This document shows positions 24,185 through 37,481 of a DNA stretch of 64,000 nt, piece after piece (position 1 is the stretch's first letter; every line of letters starts with the position of its first letter). The notes beneath the pieces are model-generated. The model did no database searches, was not told where the DNA came from, and saw nothing but the letters and a program-made list of their open reading frames with translations. Both the position numbers and the translations under genes were made by a program. Origin of the DNA: Sipunculus nudus (taxonomy: Eukaryota; Annelida; Sipuncula; Golfingiida; Sipunculidae); NCBI GenBank assembly GCA_026874595.1, contig CM049306.1, positions 8,061,519-8,125,518 on the forward strand, given 5' to 3'.

Positions 24185-25408
24185 CGGACTGACATTTGCA
24201 TGTACCACGACCACTGGGTCAATGAGACAATTATATATTTTTAATGGTCATTGTGAGTTGATCGCTTTACGGTACACGCGGTATATTACAGCTTATACAG
24301 GCATGCAGGCTGTTTTCGATGGATGAAATTTAACATGCATCAATATTTGTTCATTGTCATTTATTGTCAACGAAGCCGCGTATGGTTCGATTTATGAAAC
24401 ATTTAAAGAGTCAGAAAATGTAAAAAAAAAATGCTTGTCAGCAGTATCAATTTACATTACATGTCGGTAACATTATCGATTGCTGTATTTTATGTTCAGT
24501 AGCGTCGGGTTCCATCGATCCAAAGTCAACTATAATTTTTTTATCGCAACTAAACAGAATGAACTCCCTGGTGACTAGGTTTGTAGCATGGGATCAGGAG
24601 GCATACATACATTAAAGCCCCGGTAACACCAGCGACATTAGGCCCCACCCGTGGAAGTGTGTGTATTATTTACATGTTTAACCGCAGGGCCAAGGGCCGA
24701 TACTATCGAGCGAAGGCCATTTTGAAACACGTTCAAAAAGGTCAGTTATATTTTTGTTATATTTTATGAATCAGATATCTGGTCATTTTATTGTTCAAAC
24801 TTAACATTTTGTTGCACTGTGGGTTGTAATATATATAATGCTTATGTATTTATGCAATGAGCCCTGGACGTGACCTAGTAACATGCACTTGGGTAGCTAT
24901 TCGATTAAATGCATTTAAGCGCTCAGGGCATTCCATTTTTGAACTATAACACTTCTCAAATGGGCTGATAAAGACATGCTAGACTGATGTAACCGTATTA
25001 ACCTGGTCGCGCGATGTGTATATAGTATACAATCCAGGCATCTTGCGTGGTATCGCGTGGCCCGAGATACAAATCTCTATTTGATCAAATGTTTGGTCAG
25101 TTAATAGAAATATATGTAAGCTATTGTTTGCCTAATTTTTATATTCCGCTGTTTACTTCAGTATTATTTAGTTTTCAAATTTATCCCTTTATTAAGAGTT
25201 ATCAATATGCTGAAGTGAAGAAATAATAAACTATTATGAAAAACGATATTTTCTAGAAAAAAAATTAGTAAGGATGTAAACACTTTTCTTTTGATGCCTT
25301 CAAACTTAAATTTATGTCAGTTTGAGTAATAGTTCAGTGTTAATTCCTTAGCTAGAACAAAGTTTTTTTTTCAGTATACAAGGTACTAGAGATTTAAACT
25401 AGAAGCAC

Positions 25409-25466
25409 AGTGTCCATACTGAAAGTGTCCACTGATGAGTGTCCATACTGAAAGTGTCCACTGATG
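25409..25466. repeat. Perfect 29-bp tandem duplication
   Basis: Two identical 29-bp units, each starting AGTGTCCATACTGAAAG. Each unit itself contains two AGTGTCCA words. Confidence 0.9.
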
Positions 25467-25953
25467 AGTAAGGGCGCTATAAAAGAACGTATTTGGTTTC
25501 ACTTTCTATATAAAGGATAATTCTTGGCTTTAAAAAATTCTTTGTTTGATTAAATCATCTCTGTATTGCCATATTTTTTTTTATCAAACTGTCAAACATG
25601 TAATCAAACTGATGTCTTTATACGTTTATGATGTACATCAGTGGGCAGATCAACGGACAATGGTAGACTCATGCAGGAGATTTAAATATTTACTTATCTG
25701 TTGTTATAAATAATTATATAATGATACAAAGCATGGCACATGTAATATGTAAAATAAATTATTTGTGCCTTTTTGTGTGTAATTTGAGTATAGATGGCGC
25801 TGTAGTAGTAATGTGATCGGTACTGAGGGTCCCGTGATGAATCATTTGCGTGCCACGTCAATGCACTTCATTGAATCAGACTTGCTTACAAAAAGGGACT
25901 CGCCTGACATACCGTAAACAATTCAGTCCAATAAAGAACAGTTCCTGTGTGTG

Positions 25954-26025
25954 GGGGGTATAGCTCAGTGGCAGAGCATTCGACTGCAGATCGAGAGGTC
26001 ACCGGTTCAACTCCGGTTGCCCCCT
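25954..26025 (+). tRNA. tRNA-Cys (anticodon GCA)
   Basis: Standard cloverleaf without intron. Acceptor GGGGGTA pairs with TGCCCCC (one G-T wobble); the D-arm is GCTCAGTGGCAGAGC. The anticodon stem TTCGA/TCGAG encloses CTGCAGA with anticodon GCA, and the T-arm is ACCGG TTCAACT CCGGT. The discriminator is T, as expected for cysteine. TTTT follows within about 10 bases as a Pol III terminator. It lies about 1.2 kb upstream of the Ir25a start codon on the same strand, possibly inside a 5' UTR intron. Confidence 0.95.
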
Positions 26026-27180
26026 GGTAACCTTTTACCCCCTCAAACCTTGCGTTAAACGAACCAGATGTTCTCGTTTTTTTTCCACACCTGAAGATAA
26101 ATGCAAATTATTTATTTATAATTTAACATGACAGTTAGTATTTATTATTTACAAGAACATATATGTTACGAATGAAAGTATGATAATTGTTTCTATATTA
26201 AAAAAAAATGAATAGAGCAATTAACACCCATTAATACTTTTCTCTGTTCAAAATAATTAGATTTACATGTCATTACATACCAAATAATAAATAGTCGCAA
26301 GTCAATGTTATTTATGTTGGAAATGTACATTTAAGAGGGTTTTTAAGGCTTATTTGTTTACCTTTTACGCATAATTTTTACAGTTTATTATTCCATAACA
26401 AAGGGAGATGTATACTTATATATAAAATAAATTTTATAGAGTTTGATAACCAACATATGACATGTAATGACCAAAAATGCTTGTACAATGCAAAGTGTTT
26501 TTGCAACGTCGTCAACGTCGTGAATAACCATATGACAGAAAATTAAACTTTGAGCCAATAAATTCAATATGGGAGACACAATGACTCTCAAACAACACCA
26601 ACTTTCATTATATAACCCTTTTTTTCTAAAAGTTTACCTCCCAATATTACTGAATATATTACCTTTGTTTATGCTTTTCGTTAAAGACTATAAAAAAGGC
26701 CTTTGGAAAAAAACTCTTAAATACACATTTATCAATTATGTATCTCTCAGTCATATAACAGACATCACGCGAGAAGAATATATCCTATATACAGGTATGA
26801 CACAACACTAAAGGAATATCAGAAGAAAAAATGAATAAACAGAACGAATTTAATTTACTTTTTAAAGAATGTAATAAGTGATTATAATTGAATAAAATGA
26901 GGGATTTTCTTCCGAGTACATTTTCCAAAAGCTTATGATAAGCATGCAATGGTTATTGGTAGTTACATGCATTTGTGCATAATTATCTTTACAGTGTTGA
27001 TGGTAGGGGGTGGAGAAGAAGAAACCTCTGTCAGGGGATGGGAGCAACAAGGTCACAGCTGAGAGGATCTTTGTTTTCAAAAACAAAACTCAGCAGTTTT
27101 TACTTCATAGCTGGTAGCCTTTTTTAATTTAAATATTTAATCGGTCTAGTTTAGTCCTGATGACTGTATTTTTCCTTGCA
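26026..27180. other. Non-coding sequence before the first Ir25a coding exon
   Basis: AT-rich. A pyrimidine-rich acceptor (TTTTTCCTTGCAG) closes the interval at 27180. Open frames here look random. Confidence 0.45.
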
Positions 27181-27213
27181 GGTGTAAAAGTGCTGACAAC
27201 ATAGATCAACATC

Positions 27214-27298
27214 ATGGAGTTTTTTCGTGTTTGCCGCTGGGTGGCGCTACTGGCTCTCATCAACGCCTGGTATGCAAAAGGAGAAAAACTAAAAATAC
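27214..27298 (+). CDS. Ir25a: Ir25a coding exon 1: signal peptide
   Basis: Encodes [19 protein letters not shown] and a few further residues, a basic start followed by a hydrophobic core typical of a signal peptide. Donor ATAC|GTGAGT, phase 1. The ATG is the first in the exon after the acceptor at 27180. Confidence 0.85.
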
Positions 27299-27515
27299 GT
27301 GAGTTCATATCACTGTAAACTTTCCCATTGCATAAAAATACGTGTCAAATAATTTCATATCATTTAAACAACTGGCTATGATTCTTGAAAAAGTTTCTCA
27401 ACACAACATCTGCGTTGATAATGACACGTGCATTTAATCTCTTGACATATCCTGAGTGTCGATTTCTTTGAATTTTTTATTATACATGTTTCATTTTCCA
27501 TGGAGTTATAAACAG

Positions 27516-27573
<58 letters not shown>

Positions 27574-30500
27574 TTCACAGTTGCTATTGTTGACGAGGAC
27601 AGTCCTGAGTTCAAAACTAACCTGGAGTACGCCGTGGATTACGTCAACACGGGGGAGCTCGGGATCTTTCAGAATCACACCCTGGAGCTGGAGGTCCTCA
27701 TGTCACGTGACAATGACTCCTTTGGAGCCATGGATTTAGGTAAATGCTCGTCATATTCCCATATTCAGTCTTATCACCAATAAACATGTGTATAACCGAT
27801 CTCGATAATCTAAACATTACTTCAGTCGGTTGTGTATGAACAGTTCAACTATAACAAATACCGCGATGAGGGTATTATCTAACCCGTCTACATTATAGTC
27901 TGTTGTACCAGGGTGAGTGAATGTTATTAAGAGTTATTTTGGTAGTCCAGTCATAATTTAGAAGGAAACAGACATATATTCCAGTGTAACTTTCAAGTGT
28001 AATGATCAATTTAAAACTAGGTATAACTGTCACGTCAAGTGTCAAGTAGACACCCCTTGGTGAATATATTTGAAAGTCAAAAGAAAAAATACAGAAGTGT
28101 ATTTTAATGGTTTCCAGTAGAAAACCCGTTTATTTAAATATTATTACATAAGTAAAATTAAGGTAGCGTACTTAAGAGACTTTTTAGTTTAAGCTTTTTA
28201 TTAATAAACCCAGACAAACCTGCACAGTCTGATCCGTGATACCGTGAATCAAGAACAATAAATATTTTCATGTAAGTGTGCAACAAGCTGCAGTCCGGGG
28301 CCTCCATTATCTTGGATCTGTCATCTCGGTTCGTCACCATGACACTGAGAAGTCTGGCCGAGGCTATGGGTATAATGCATGTATCGGCCGTGGACCCGTC
28401 CTATATCGAGGCTGGACGGCAGTACAACACGTCCCTCAACATTGAACCACCCGCAAGCTACATGCTCCGAGCGATTAGGGATATCGTCAGTCAAGAAAAT
28501 CTCACTAACGTCGGGATTATTTACGACGAAACGTTCGGTAAGTTAAAGCTTTCAACTTCTCGATGAAAATAAGGCTTTATTTATTATAATGAATATGCTA
28601 TTTCATTGTAAAAATACAGTGAAGTTATAATGTAATACTGTACGCCAATATCTGATGGTTAAATTAAAGTGGCACTGCGATATGAGAGGGAGAGGAACAA
28701 ACCTCAACAGTAAAAGCCTCGTCAAACAGTTTTATCGAGCGCCACCGTGTATGTGTGTAAGAAACTAATGTGGCATGTGCAAGTATCGCTCTCTGATGGC
28801 AGTCTCCAATTTTTTTAAAGACTTGCCGGTGATGTTGGCCAAAAGTCACATCATTTTTTCTTCAGACTCCATAAAGTATATATCATTGAATACCTTACAG
28901 TATACAAGCGTTTCAGTCCTGGGACAGATTTCGGAATGTTGACAGTTACCCATATATTTATTAAATATTTGAAATTTAAATTGAATAAAAAAAAAAGTTA
29001 TATTCTCAGCCTCAGAGAACAATGACAAGTTTACTTATGGTTGGTTATCAAAATATTATTTGCCGATGAACAGCATAATTTTCAATAATTCACCTTAAAA
29101 AACTTTATTGTTAACGATAACTTTTTTAGGAAGAAAATATTTTATTTACGTTTTCAAATGTCAAAATTTTCTTTATTTTTCATTCATTTTATTAATTATT
29201 TTATTTTATTTTCTATATATTATTATACATAAATTAAGCAGAGGAAAGTGATTACAATATATTTTGTATATTGTTGCAGACCTTGAACACAAACCAAAGC
29301 GGTTGCTTAGCAACATCCTGGCCCAGCACCTGTATTTACGTATGGCCAAGAACGAGGACATTGACGAACAGCTGGAGAAGATAAAGTCCACGGAGCTCAG
29401 CCACTTGTTCCTCGTGGCCGGCTCCAAGAACGCCGGCACCTACCTGTCAAAGGTACAGACGTTTATATGTACACGGTCAGACAGTCACAACAGTCAATAT
29501 ATGTGTGTGTTGAAGGTGTTGCAATCGCCATTTTATTAAAACCAGCATATATCATTCATAAACAGAAAGATTTAGTGCATGCTGCCTGTAGCCGACCTCT
29601 TCTTCTCTGGACTTCCAATTTCATGGTTCCATTCTCTGTTTCTTTCCATTTGCCACAAATTAGCTGCAGTAGTTCGTCATTTATATACCACTTCCAGATT
29701 ATAGTAGTTTAATGTTGCTGATTTATCTTTAGTTTTACGGCCATTTCCGGATGGATGACGGTTTACAATGATGATGTCAATTCCTTTTCATCTATTCCTT
29801 TCAAAATATTATTGTAGGAGCAAAGACACAGAATCAGTGTACACTTTATATAGGCGTGCTTACTTTATGAATAAATATCACCTGTGTTCTCTTTGCAGGC
29901 TGGAAATAAGAGAATGATGACTTTTAAGTACACATGGTACGTCCTGACTAAAGCCAGCAAGTTACAATGCAGTTACTGTACGGCCCAGACCACTGCGGTA
30001 GTTTTGCTAGGCAACGTCCCGGCGTCCGAGATGAGACAGAAGTACGTGGACTGGATCATCAAAAAGCTAATGCCGAGCAGCATCCTGGAGAGTCTGCACC
30101 TCGATCATGAAAATATAGAGGTAAACAGCCGGAAGTATAAATGTATATATAAAGTTTATTGCGCATGAAAAAAAATATTCTGATGTAGCGTAGGTGTTGT
30201 TTTCAGCGTATTGGATCTTAATAAAACTTGAACAAAAATAACCGTTGTGGGAATATTTACAGTGATTTAATTTCGTCAACCGTTGAAATGTTTCATATTT
30301 TCTGTAATGGAGCAAAGCAAGATCTGACTGAGAGAAAATATTTTCATATAAAGTACATCAGGTTAACATAGTCTCGTTCTTTTCTGAACATTGCAGATTA
30401 CCAGTGCTTTTCAGTTTGATTTGGTGGTGTTACTCAGTCGGGCTTTAGAACACGTTGCTAAAGGTTCATGGAATCAAACCCGGTACACCGACTGTTACCT

Positions 30501-33500
30501 GTGGAATCACACGGATACAGAGGCGTACAGCAACGCTGTCAAGTTACGTGATGCCATCAAGAAAGTAAGCAAACAGGGGATCACATGGAAACTGTACGCA
30601 TGCATGTAGAACATGTTCTCTGAGATCTGATAAACATAGAATACGAATTCGCTGCAGTGATCACATTCTTGTAGAAACACACCAACAAGCATAACAGCAT
30701 ATTATATGTAGGAGGCAAATGATATATAACCTATACATCCTGTTATATCAAATAGTAAAATATCCGTTTCTCACACGGTCTACCCATTAGCTATGACACG
30801 AGCGTCCCAGTTAAAAGATAATCCAGGTCTTGGTTACATTTGTTTTCATTGAGAAAAAACGGGGGAAACTTTCACTAAGCCGTATGCTGATTCGTTTGAT
30901 ATTTATCTATACAACAAACATGCCTTTGTCGTAGAAATGAAATGTTTGGACGAAGAGACTACAGACATTTTTTAGTGATGACAAGTTTGAAAGGGTGATA
31001 TCTTTAATTAGTAATTCCACACAATTTCTGACCGGTTCTTTTCAGTACCGTCTGTTATGAGGGTGTTTAGAAAATAAAAGTAAACAGGATTAAGAGAACT
31101 GAAGTTTTGGTTATGTTTACTAAAAAAGTTTTTTATCTGATCAATATTGATTGACAGGTCAACTACTCCGGTGTCCTTGGGCCTGTAAAGTTTAAAGACG
31201 ATATGGGGGAGGTACCAATGACATTGAATATCTACAGGAACACCTACCAGGAAGGCGATTCCAACGAAGAAAAAAGAGTAAGATTATTGAATAGTTGTGA
31301 TTATTATCAACACGAATGAATGTGTGCTGACTACTGTCGTTAATTGGTAAACTATCGTCCTGTCACTTCTGGCACTTGTAACGATGCGCTTTCTTATTTC
31401 GGATATAACAGAGGAAGGTTAGCCTCATCCCATGATAGGTGTCATTGCAATGTTCTAAAAGTCTAAAGTTAGTTTACTGAAAAATCTGATAAGAAATTAT
31501 TGAAAAGTCAAATTTAATTTGAGAAGAAATAGTTGAAATGTCAAAATTATTTCTGGACATTAACATCTTAACGTCTTCAAATGTTGAACCAAATCGTTAT
31601 ATTCGTTATTTTTAAGTAGCCCTGTTAAATATATACCTTTTTTACATAATCAATAAATGTAGATTTAAATCCTATAAATAACCAGCTTAGATTATTGTCT
31701 TTGACAACTCATAATATTGCTTCTAAAGATAACATTTTGGTCAGCTGTAAGGTTCTTGTTGTGATATCTAGAAAGTAAGAATCAGATTTTAAATCTGAGT
31801 TTTTATGTGACAGGTAGGAAACTGGTCGAGGGAGCAGCGCCTGATGGCGTTCGGAGGCTCCATCGCTGACAAGACAACGAAGAAGACTTACAGAGTTATC
31901 ACGCTAAGTGTAAGGAACACTAGCCTCCGTACCCAACATCTTTTATATATTTAGGTTTCTTAAATTGAATGGAAGAGACGGTCTTTGTGTGTTTTACTCA
32001 TACCAGCCGGTATAAATATATAATGTATATCGATGATGCATGAATGAGACGATCCGAGTCGTATATTTACTCAATCAAGCCGGATTTACTCATTTATCAA
32101 AAAATATGACTACCTGTTAAATTCCTGAAAACAGGGGCGGATTGAGAGGGGCCACAGTGGGAACACACCCTTTTATCGACTTAAATAGTTATGGTACTGT
32201 TTAATACAGAATGTGCGCCGAATTCTGCGTCTCGCATATTTTCGTCCCGATATTTCTGCATGGAAAAGTAATATGTATGAATTTTACCAGCACTCGAGGC
32301 ACACTATGCCAGAGTGTTATGCCCCCTTTTCCTAAGATCCTGGATAAGCCCCTGTTAAAATATTAAATATTGCAGCGTAAATACTTGGTAAATGTGAGCA
32401 AATCTTCTCTTTTTAACAAATCTGGCCATATCGATAATGATTCTACTCGACTCATTTCAGGAACCTCCATTCGTCTTCAAGGAGAGAGGTCGTCCGTCGT
32501 TTGAGGCTGGGGGCGCTGATCACGTGCCGTATTTAGATGAGAAGACCGGCTACTATTTCTATGGTTACTGTATTGATCTCCTGTTTCACATCAACAAAAC
32601 CCTGCAGTTTGACTTCGTCCTTCTGGAGCCCCCGGACAGTCGGTATGGCAGCATGCAGCCAAACGGGACGTGGGATGGTATGATCAACGAACTGGTTGAG
32701 GATGTAGGTTTACATACACACACTTGGTTTTACTGTGTTGGGAAGCCTAATTATCACACTAAATTTGAAGGGACAAAGTGTGTAAGGCATTAAAGCAAGA
32801 CGATGGTCAGAATAAATGAATTGATGGAAGGCAAATTGAAAATATCCAAAACGCAGAAAACGTGAAAAATATTTAAGTCAACCTCTGAACCACTATAAGC
32901 CCAGATGAATTGATCGCTAGAAAACGCTCAAATCACTATAAACAAGCCGGTTTGTTTTTCCCCCGTCTCTTTGGTTATCTACTGCACACACAAGCGTTTT
33001 ATTTTCCTTATGCTTTATTTTCCTTATTTCCTTGGGCTTAATGTCCCTTTATCTTCTATAAAAACTGTAACATATTATTACAGCATTGACCGGACATTTG
33101 GTTCATAATGTTCGTATTCAGTTAGGCAATATGACATATAGAGTATCTGCAAATTTAAAGTCACACGCTGGTTATCACAAGTCACACTGGATGTCTATTC
33201 AGCGGGCTGACATCATCGTAGCACCGTTGTCTGTGATGGCAGAGCGAGAGAACGTGATAGACTTCACCGTGCCATACTACGACCTGGTGGGCATCACCAT
33301 CCTGATGAAGAAGCCAAAGTTTGAGTACTCCGTCTTCAAGTTCATGTCTGTCCTGGAGGAGGAGGTGTGGGCGTGCGTGTTTTCTGCCTTCATCCTGGTG
33401 TCCATCCTGCTGTGGCTGTTTGACAAGTACTCTCCCTACAGTTACCAGAACAATAAGGACACCTGGGACGGTCAGGGAGAGGAGCCGCGGATCTTCACCC

Positions 33501-35794
33501 TCAAGGAGGGACTCTGGTTCTGCATGACGTCACTCACTCCTCAAGGTCGGTTGTTAAGCAGATTCTCTTCATCTTCGTCAAAGCGTAAATGAACTCTCTA
33601 CTTTTAATTCTAAACGTTGCTGTAACGACGGATAATTATATTCCATCACCAACTCATAATCAAAGAAGTAGTACTCACAGAGGTTGCTGTGAAGCTGAAG
33701 CTTAGGTTCACGTTGTTGTTGCATGCTTGAGGATGTACTATGTGGTAGGTTTATGGGCTAAAGGAGTTAAAAAAACACACACACACTGAATCGAAGATAT
33801 CTAAGATACACAAAACGCATTATATTAACTTTCATTGTGTTCACTTCAGGTGGTGGTGAAGCCCCTCGAGCTTTATCTGGGAGACTGGTAGCTGCCACCT
33901 GGTGGATGTTTGGGTTCATCATGATCGCTACTTATACAGCAAACCTCGCCGCCTTCCTGACTGTGTCCCGTCTTGACCAGCCTATCGAGTCCCTTGATGA
34001 CCTCGCCAAGCAGTTCAAAACAAAGTACGCGCCACAGGAGAGCAGCGCCACCCAAACGTACTTCCGCAGGATGGCAGATATTGAAGAAAAGTTTTACAGG
34101 TACACATGGCCCTGTAGATATAAGCTTGAAACCCATGTGCATGTATATGCTTATATTCATGGAGAATCGCTCATGTAATTTTCGCCATCGTAAATGTATA
34201 CGTGTGCATATACATAAACTGAGCGATTCCCATCCCATCTGGGTGAGGCTTACTTTATCCACTGTCTGACTATACCATTGTCGCACTTTGTCATTTCACG
34301 CATATACGATATACGTACACATTGGCTTTAGAGCAATCCGTTAATACATTTACGTTAAAACGTAAATATATATACACACACGAGTTTAATATGCACTTTA
34401 TTGCTTGCCGGAAATCTTCGATTTCGGCAAGCATGTTGGTCAGTTGCGTATGTCTGTTTGTTGCTTGCCGGAAATCTTTGATTTCGGCAAGCATGTTGGT
34501 CAGTTGCGTATGTCTGTTTGTTTGTCACAATGTTTGTTTGTCAGTACTCTCCTGGCCACAATTTTGTAGCAATCGATCTAAAACTTTCAGGGTTGATTGA
34601 AAGTCAAAAGTCCTGGTAGCCTATTGTTTTATGTAGGCATAAGTCAAAGGTCAAGGTCAAGGTGATCGAAAAACGTCGAAATTTTATTTTCATCATAACT
34701 TTGTAACTATTGGTCATATCTTCACAAACTTAGGCTCATTTTCTTCCTCTGCGTCTTCTTCATAACATGATCTTGTCATCTTTGCTCAACTTTGTGTCAC
34801 TTTGTCAGTTTGTCTGTCTGTCTGTCAGTTGACCTCAATTTCACCTTCTTGCTGGTGCTTCTGTCTTACATAAAGCATTCTAAAGGCAACAGTTTTGCGA
34901 GAATCCTTTTGAAATTGGTGAATCTTATGTCTTACACTAATATCTCAAAATTGATTTTTCATTTTCGGGATATGGCCGCTAGGGGGCGCTGCACTTAAAC
35001 TTCATCAACGTATAATTTTTTCAACATGTTGATTTTGTAATCAACACCGAAACTATACTCCTGAATTACATAAACTATAGCTTAATTTCTTCCCCTAAGT
35101 CTTCTCCATAACTTGATCAAGTCATCTGGCCTCAGCTTTGTGTCACTTTGACAGTATGTCTGTCTATCTGTCAGGTGTCATCAATTTCGCCTTCTTGCTT
35201 GTTCTTGTGTCTGAAATATAGCATTCTACAGGCCACAGTTTTGCAGGAATCCTTTTGAAACTGATACATCTTATGTCCTACACTAATATCTCGAAAGTGC
35301 TTTTTCAGTTTCGGAAAATAGCCGCTAGGAGGCGCTGCACATGAAACACTACAACATATCATTTTTGCCCATTTTTCTAAGACTTTAAACCTTAATTTCC
35401 TAAACTGTAGCTTATTTTCTTCCTCTGTCTTCTTCATAACATAGTTAAGTCTTTTTTGTCTTTACTTTGTGCCGCTTTGTCAGTATGTCGGTCACTTCAA
35501 AACACTTCAAAATGTTATTTTTCTCATAACTTTGTCCATTCTGGTCCTTTCTTCATAAACTTTGGCTTATTTTTTTCACCTTCGTCTCCTACATAACTAA
35601 GTCTAGTCAACTGGTCTCAACTTTGTGTCACTTTGTCAATATGTCTGTCTGTTTGCAAGTTGTCCTTAATGTTGCCTTCTTGCTGGTTCTTGCCTCTGTT
35701 ATAATAGCATTCTCAGTGGCGTATCCAGGATTTGAAAATATAGGGGGCGCAGCCCTAAAGTCAGGAAAAGGGGCTGTTCTGCGTCTTTTAGACA

Positions 35795-35838
<44 letters not shown>

Positions 35839-36043
35839 TTTTTAATTATATTGATATTCCACAAAGCCCTATTAGTAGGAAGCAAGCATATTTAAACTTG
35901 TTTAAACACACTGCGTGGCTGTTAAATTGTCTCCTACTAAACATATCAAATATTGTTAGTTCATAATTATTATGATTATTATATGTAATTTTGTAAGGTA
36001 TCTAGTTCAAGTTGTTGATTATGTTAACCGTGGGACCCTCATC

Positions 36044-36096
<53 letters not shown>

Positions 36097-37432
36097 ATAT
36101 AATGCATTATTTGAACAACAGAAAAATACATGCATCAATAAGTGTAGTGTTGTAACTTAATTGTAACTTTTAAGTAGAAGATGGTCAGCAAACATGTAAA
36201 AGAACTGAAATGGTTGAACTATTATATGTCACTTAATCTGTCAAAGGATACTACATCTATTTTTCATGCAGAGCTTCTGATAATAGATTCCATAATATAG
36301 GTTTTCGTAGATAAATTATTTTTTTCAGAAATTAAGTTCTAACTATAGCCAGTTGGAGGTAAAAAGAAATAAAGATAGTCTGACCTGAGGTAATTATTAA
36401 GTACATAAACACAAGAAATATTAGAAGTGAAAAAAATTCATTGACTGTTATTTGCATACCATTTGCAGGTTTATATTATTATTGAAAATGCAGCTTCTGA
36501 CATAAAGCCTGGCCATCTGGCTCCAGTGCCAGTAGCTTGGTATTTAGAGGTGATTTTAATTTCCCCAGAATTAAGAAACCGAAGCTTTCATATAGTCTCT
36601 TGGTGTATTCAAAGGTAAATTTTTAAAATGAGGCATAGCAAGCGTTAAGTTAAAGGACAAATAGCTTGCATGGATTGTTTAACAGTTTTTGGCCATCCAC
36701 CATCATGTTGGAGAACAATCACAGGGTTTGACTTCACTTCTGCACACAAACAAAATAGAAAGAAGAGATAGTAAAAAACATGAGAGAAATGTGTAAGTAT
36801 ATAATCCCTTTACAGTTTAGATTTATTTTAGAAATTTCAAAGTCTGACACTCTTTACATTTACATTACGAACAATATCTTGCTAATCTTTTGTTCTTTCT
36901 TCACAAAATTTCAACAAATACAGTGACAACAAAACTAGTTTCTCTTTAGGTCAAAAGGAACCTTTAGAACTGATAATAAATATATATTATATAAGATATC
37001 TATATATCTATATTTACATTACAGACAAGATCATTTTTATTTTTCTTCTTTCTTTTCCATATGGGAATAACATTACCATAACCGCGCATAGAGAAACATG
37101 AAAATATTTTTTACTTAAAACGGCATATTTTATATCTATGTGTATGCATACTCAATCAAAATAACATAAAATAAAATTTGAGTTAACAAACATAACACTT
37201 GCCAGTAGTTGACTGGTTTCAGTGTAAACAGAATTTTAGGGGGGGGGGCGCCCCTTTGCGCCCCCCTATGAATACGCCCCTGATTCTGTAGGCCACAGTT
37301 TACCAGGAATCACTTTGCAACTTTCACCTATCGTCAGTGGCGTCAATTTTTCTTCCAGGGTGTGGGGGGGTGATGACTTTGTATATTTAAATACACACAT
37401 ATACCTTTTTCAGCGTCTCTGAGTGACATATT

Positions 37433-37481
<49 letters not shown>

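Larger units (their letters stand above)
19808..25953 (+). other. Putative first intron of Ir25a, left part
   Basis: No coding exon recognised. It holds a G17 homopolymer (20784-20800), several TA tracts, a 75-nt hairpin at 21574, an AT-rich tandem repeat at 22757-22808 and a 29-bp duplication at 25409, each annotated separately where useful. Confidence 0.35.
35714..37282. mobile_element. 1.57-kb non-autonomous transposon with 5-bp target duplication
   Basis: Begins CAGTGGCGTATCCAGG and ends with the inverse GAATACGCCCCTG. ATTCT flanks it on both sides (35709-35713 and 37283-37287). The unoccupied site can be read from neighbouring repeat copies (ATAGCATTCTACAGGCCACA), which proves the insertion boundaries. 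GC-rich GGGGGGCGC stretches lie just inside both ends. No transposase was recognised inside. A 5-bp duplication is not the canonical 8 bp of hAT elements; a hAT5-like clade is one possibility. Confidence 0.85.

Noticed and set aside
33083-33202. Extension of Ir25a exon 10 upstream to the acceptor at 33083
   Set aside because: In the required phase it reads His then stop, and the alignment to IR25a requires RADIIVAP directly after VED.
33873-34286. 137-codon minus-strand frame
   Set aside because: Lies opposite Ir25a exon 11, which is certain; a shadow frame.
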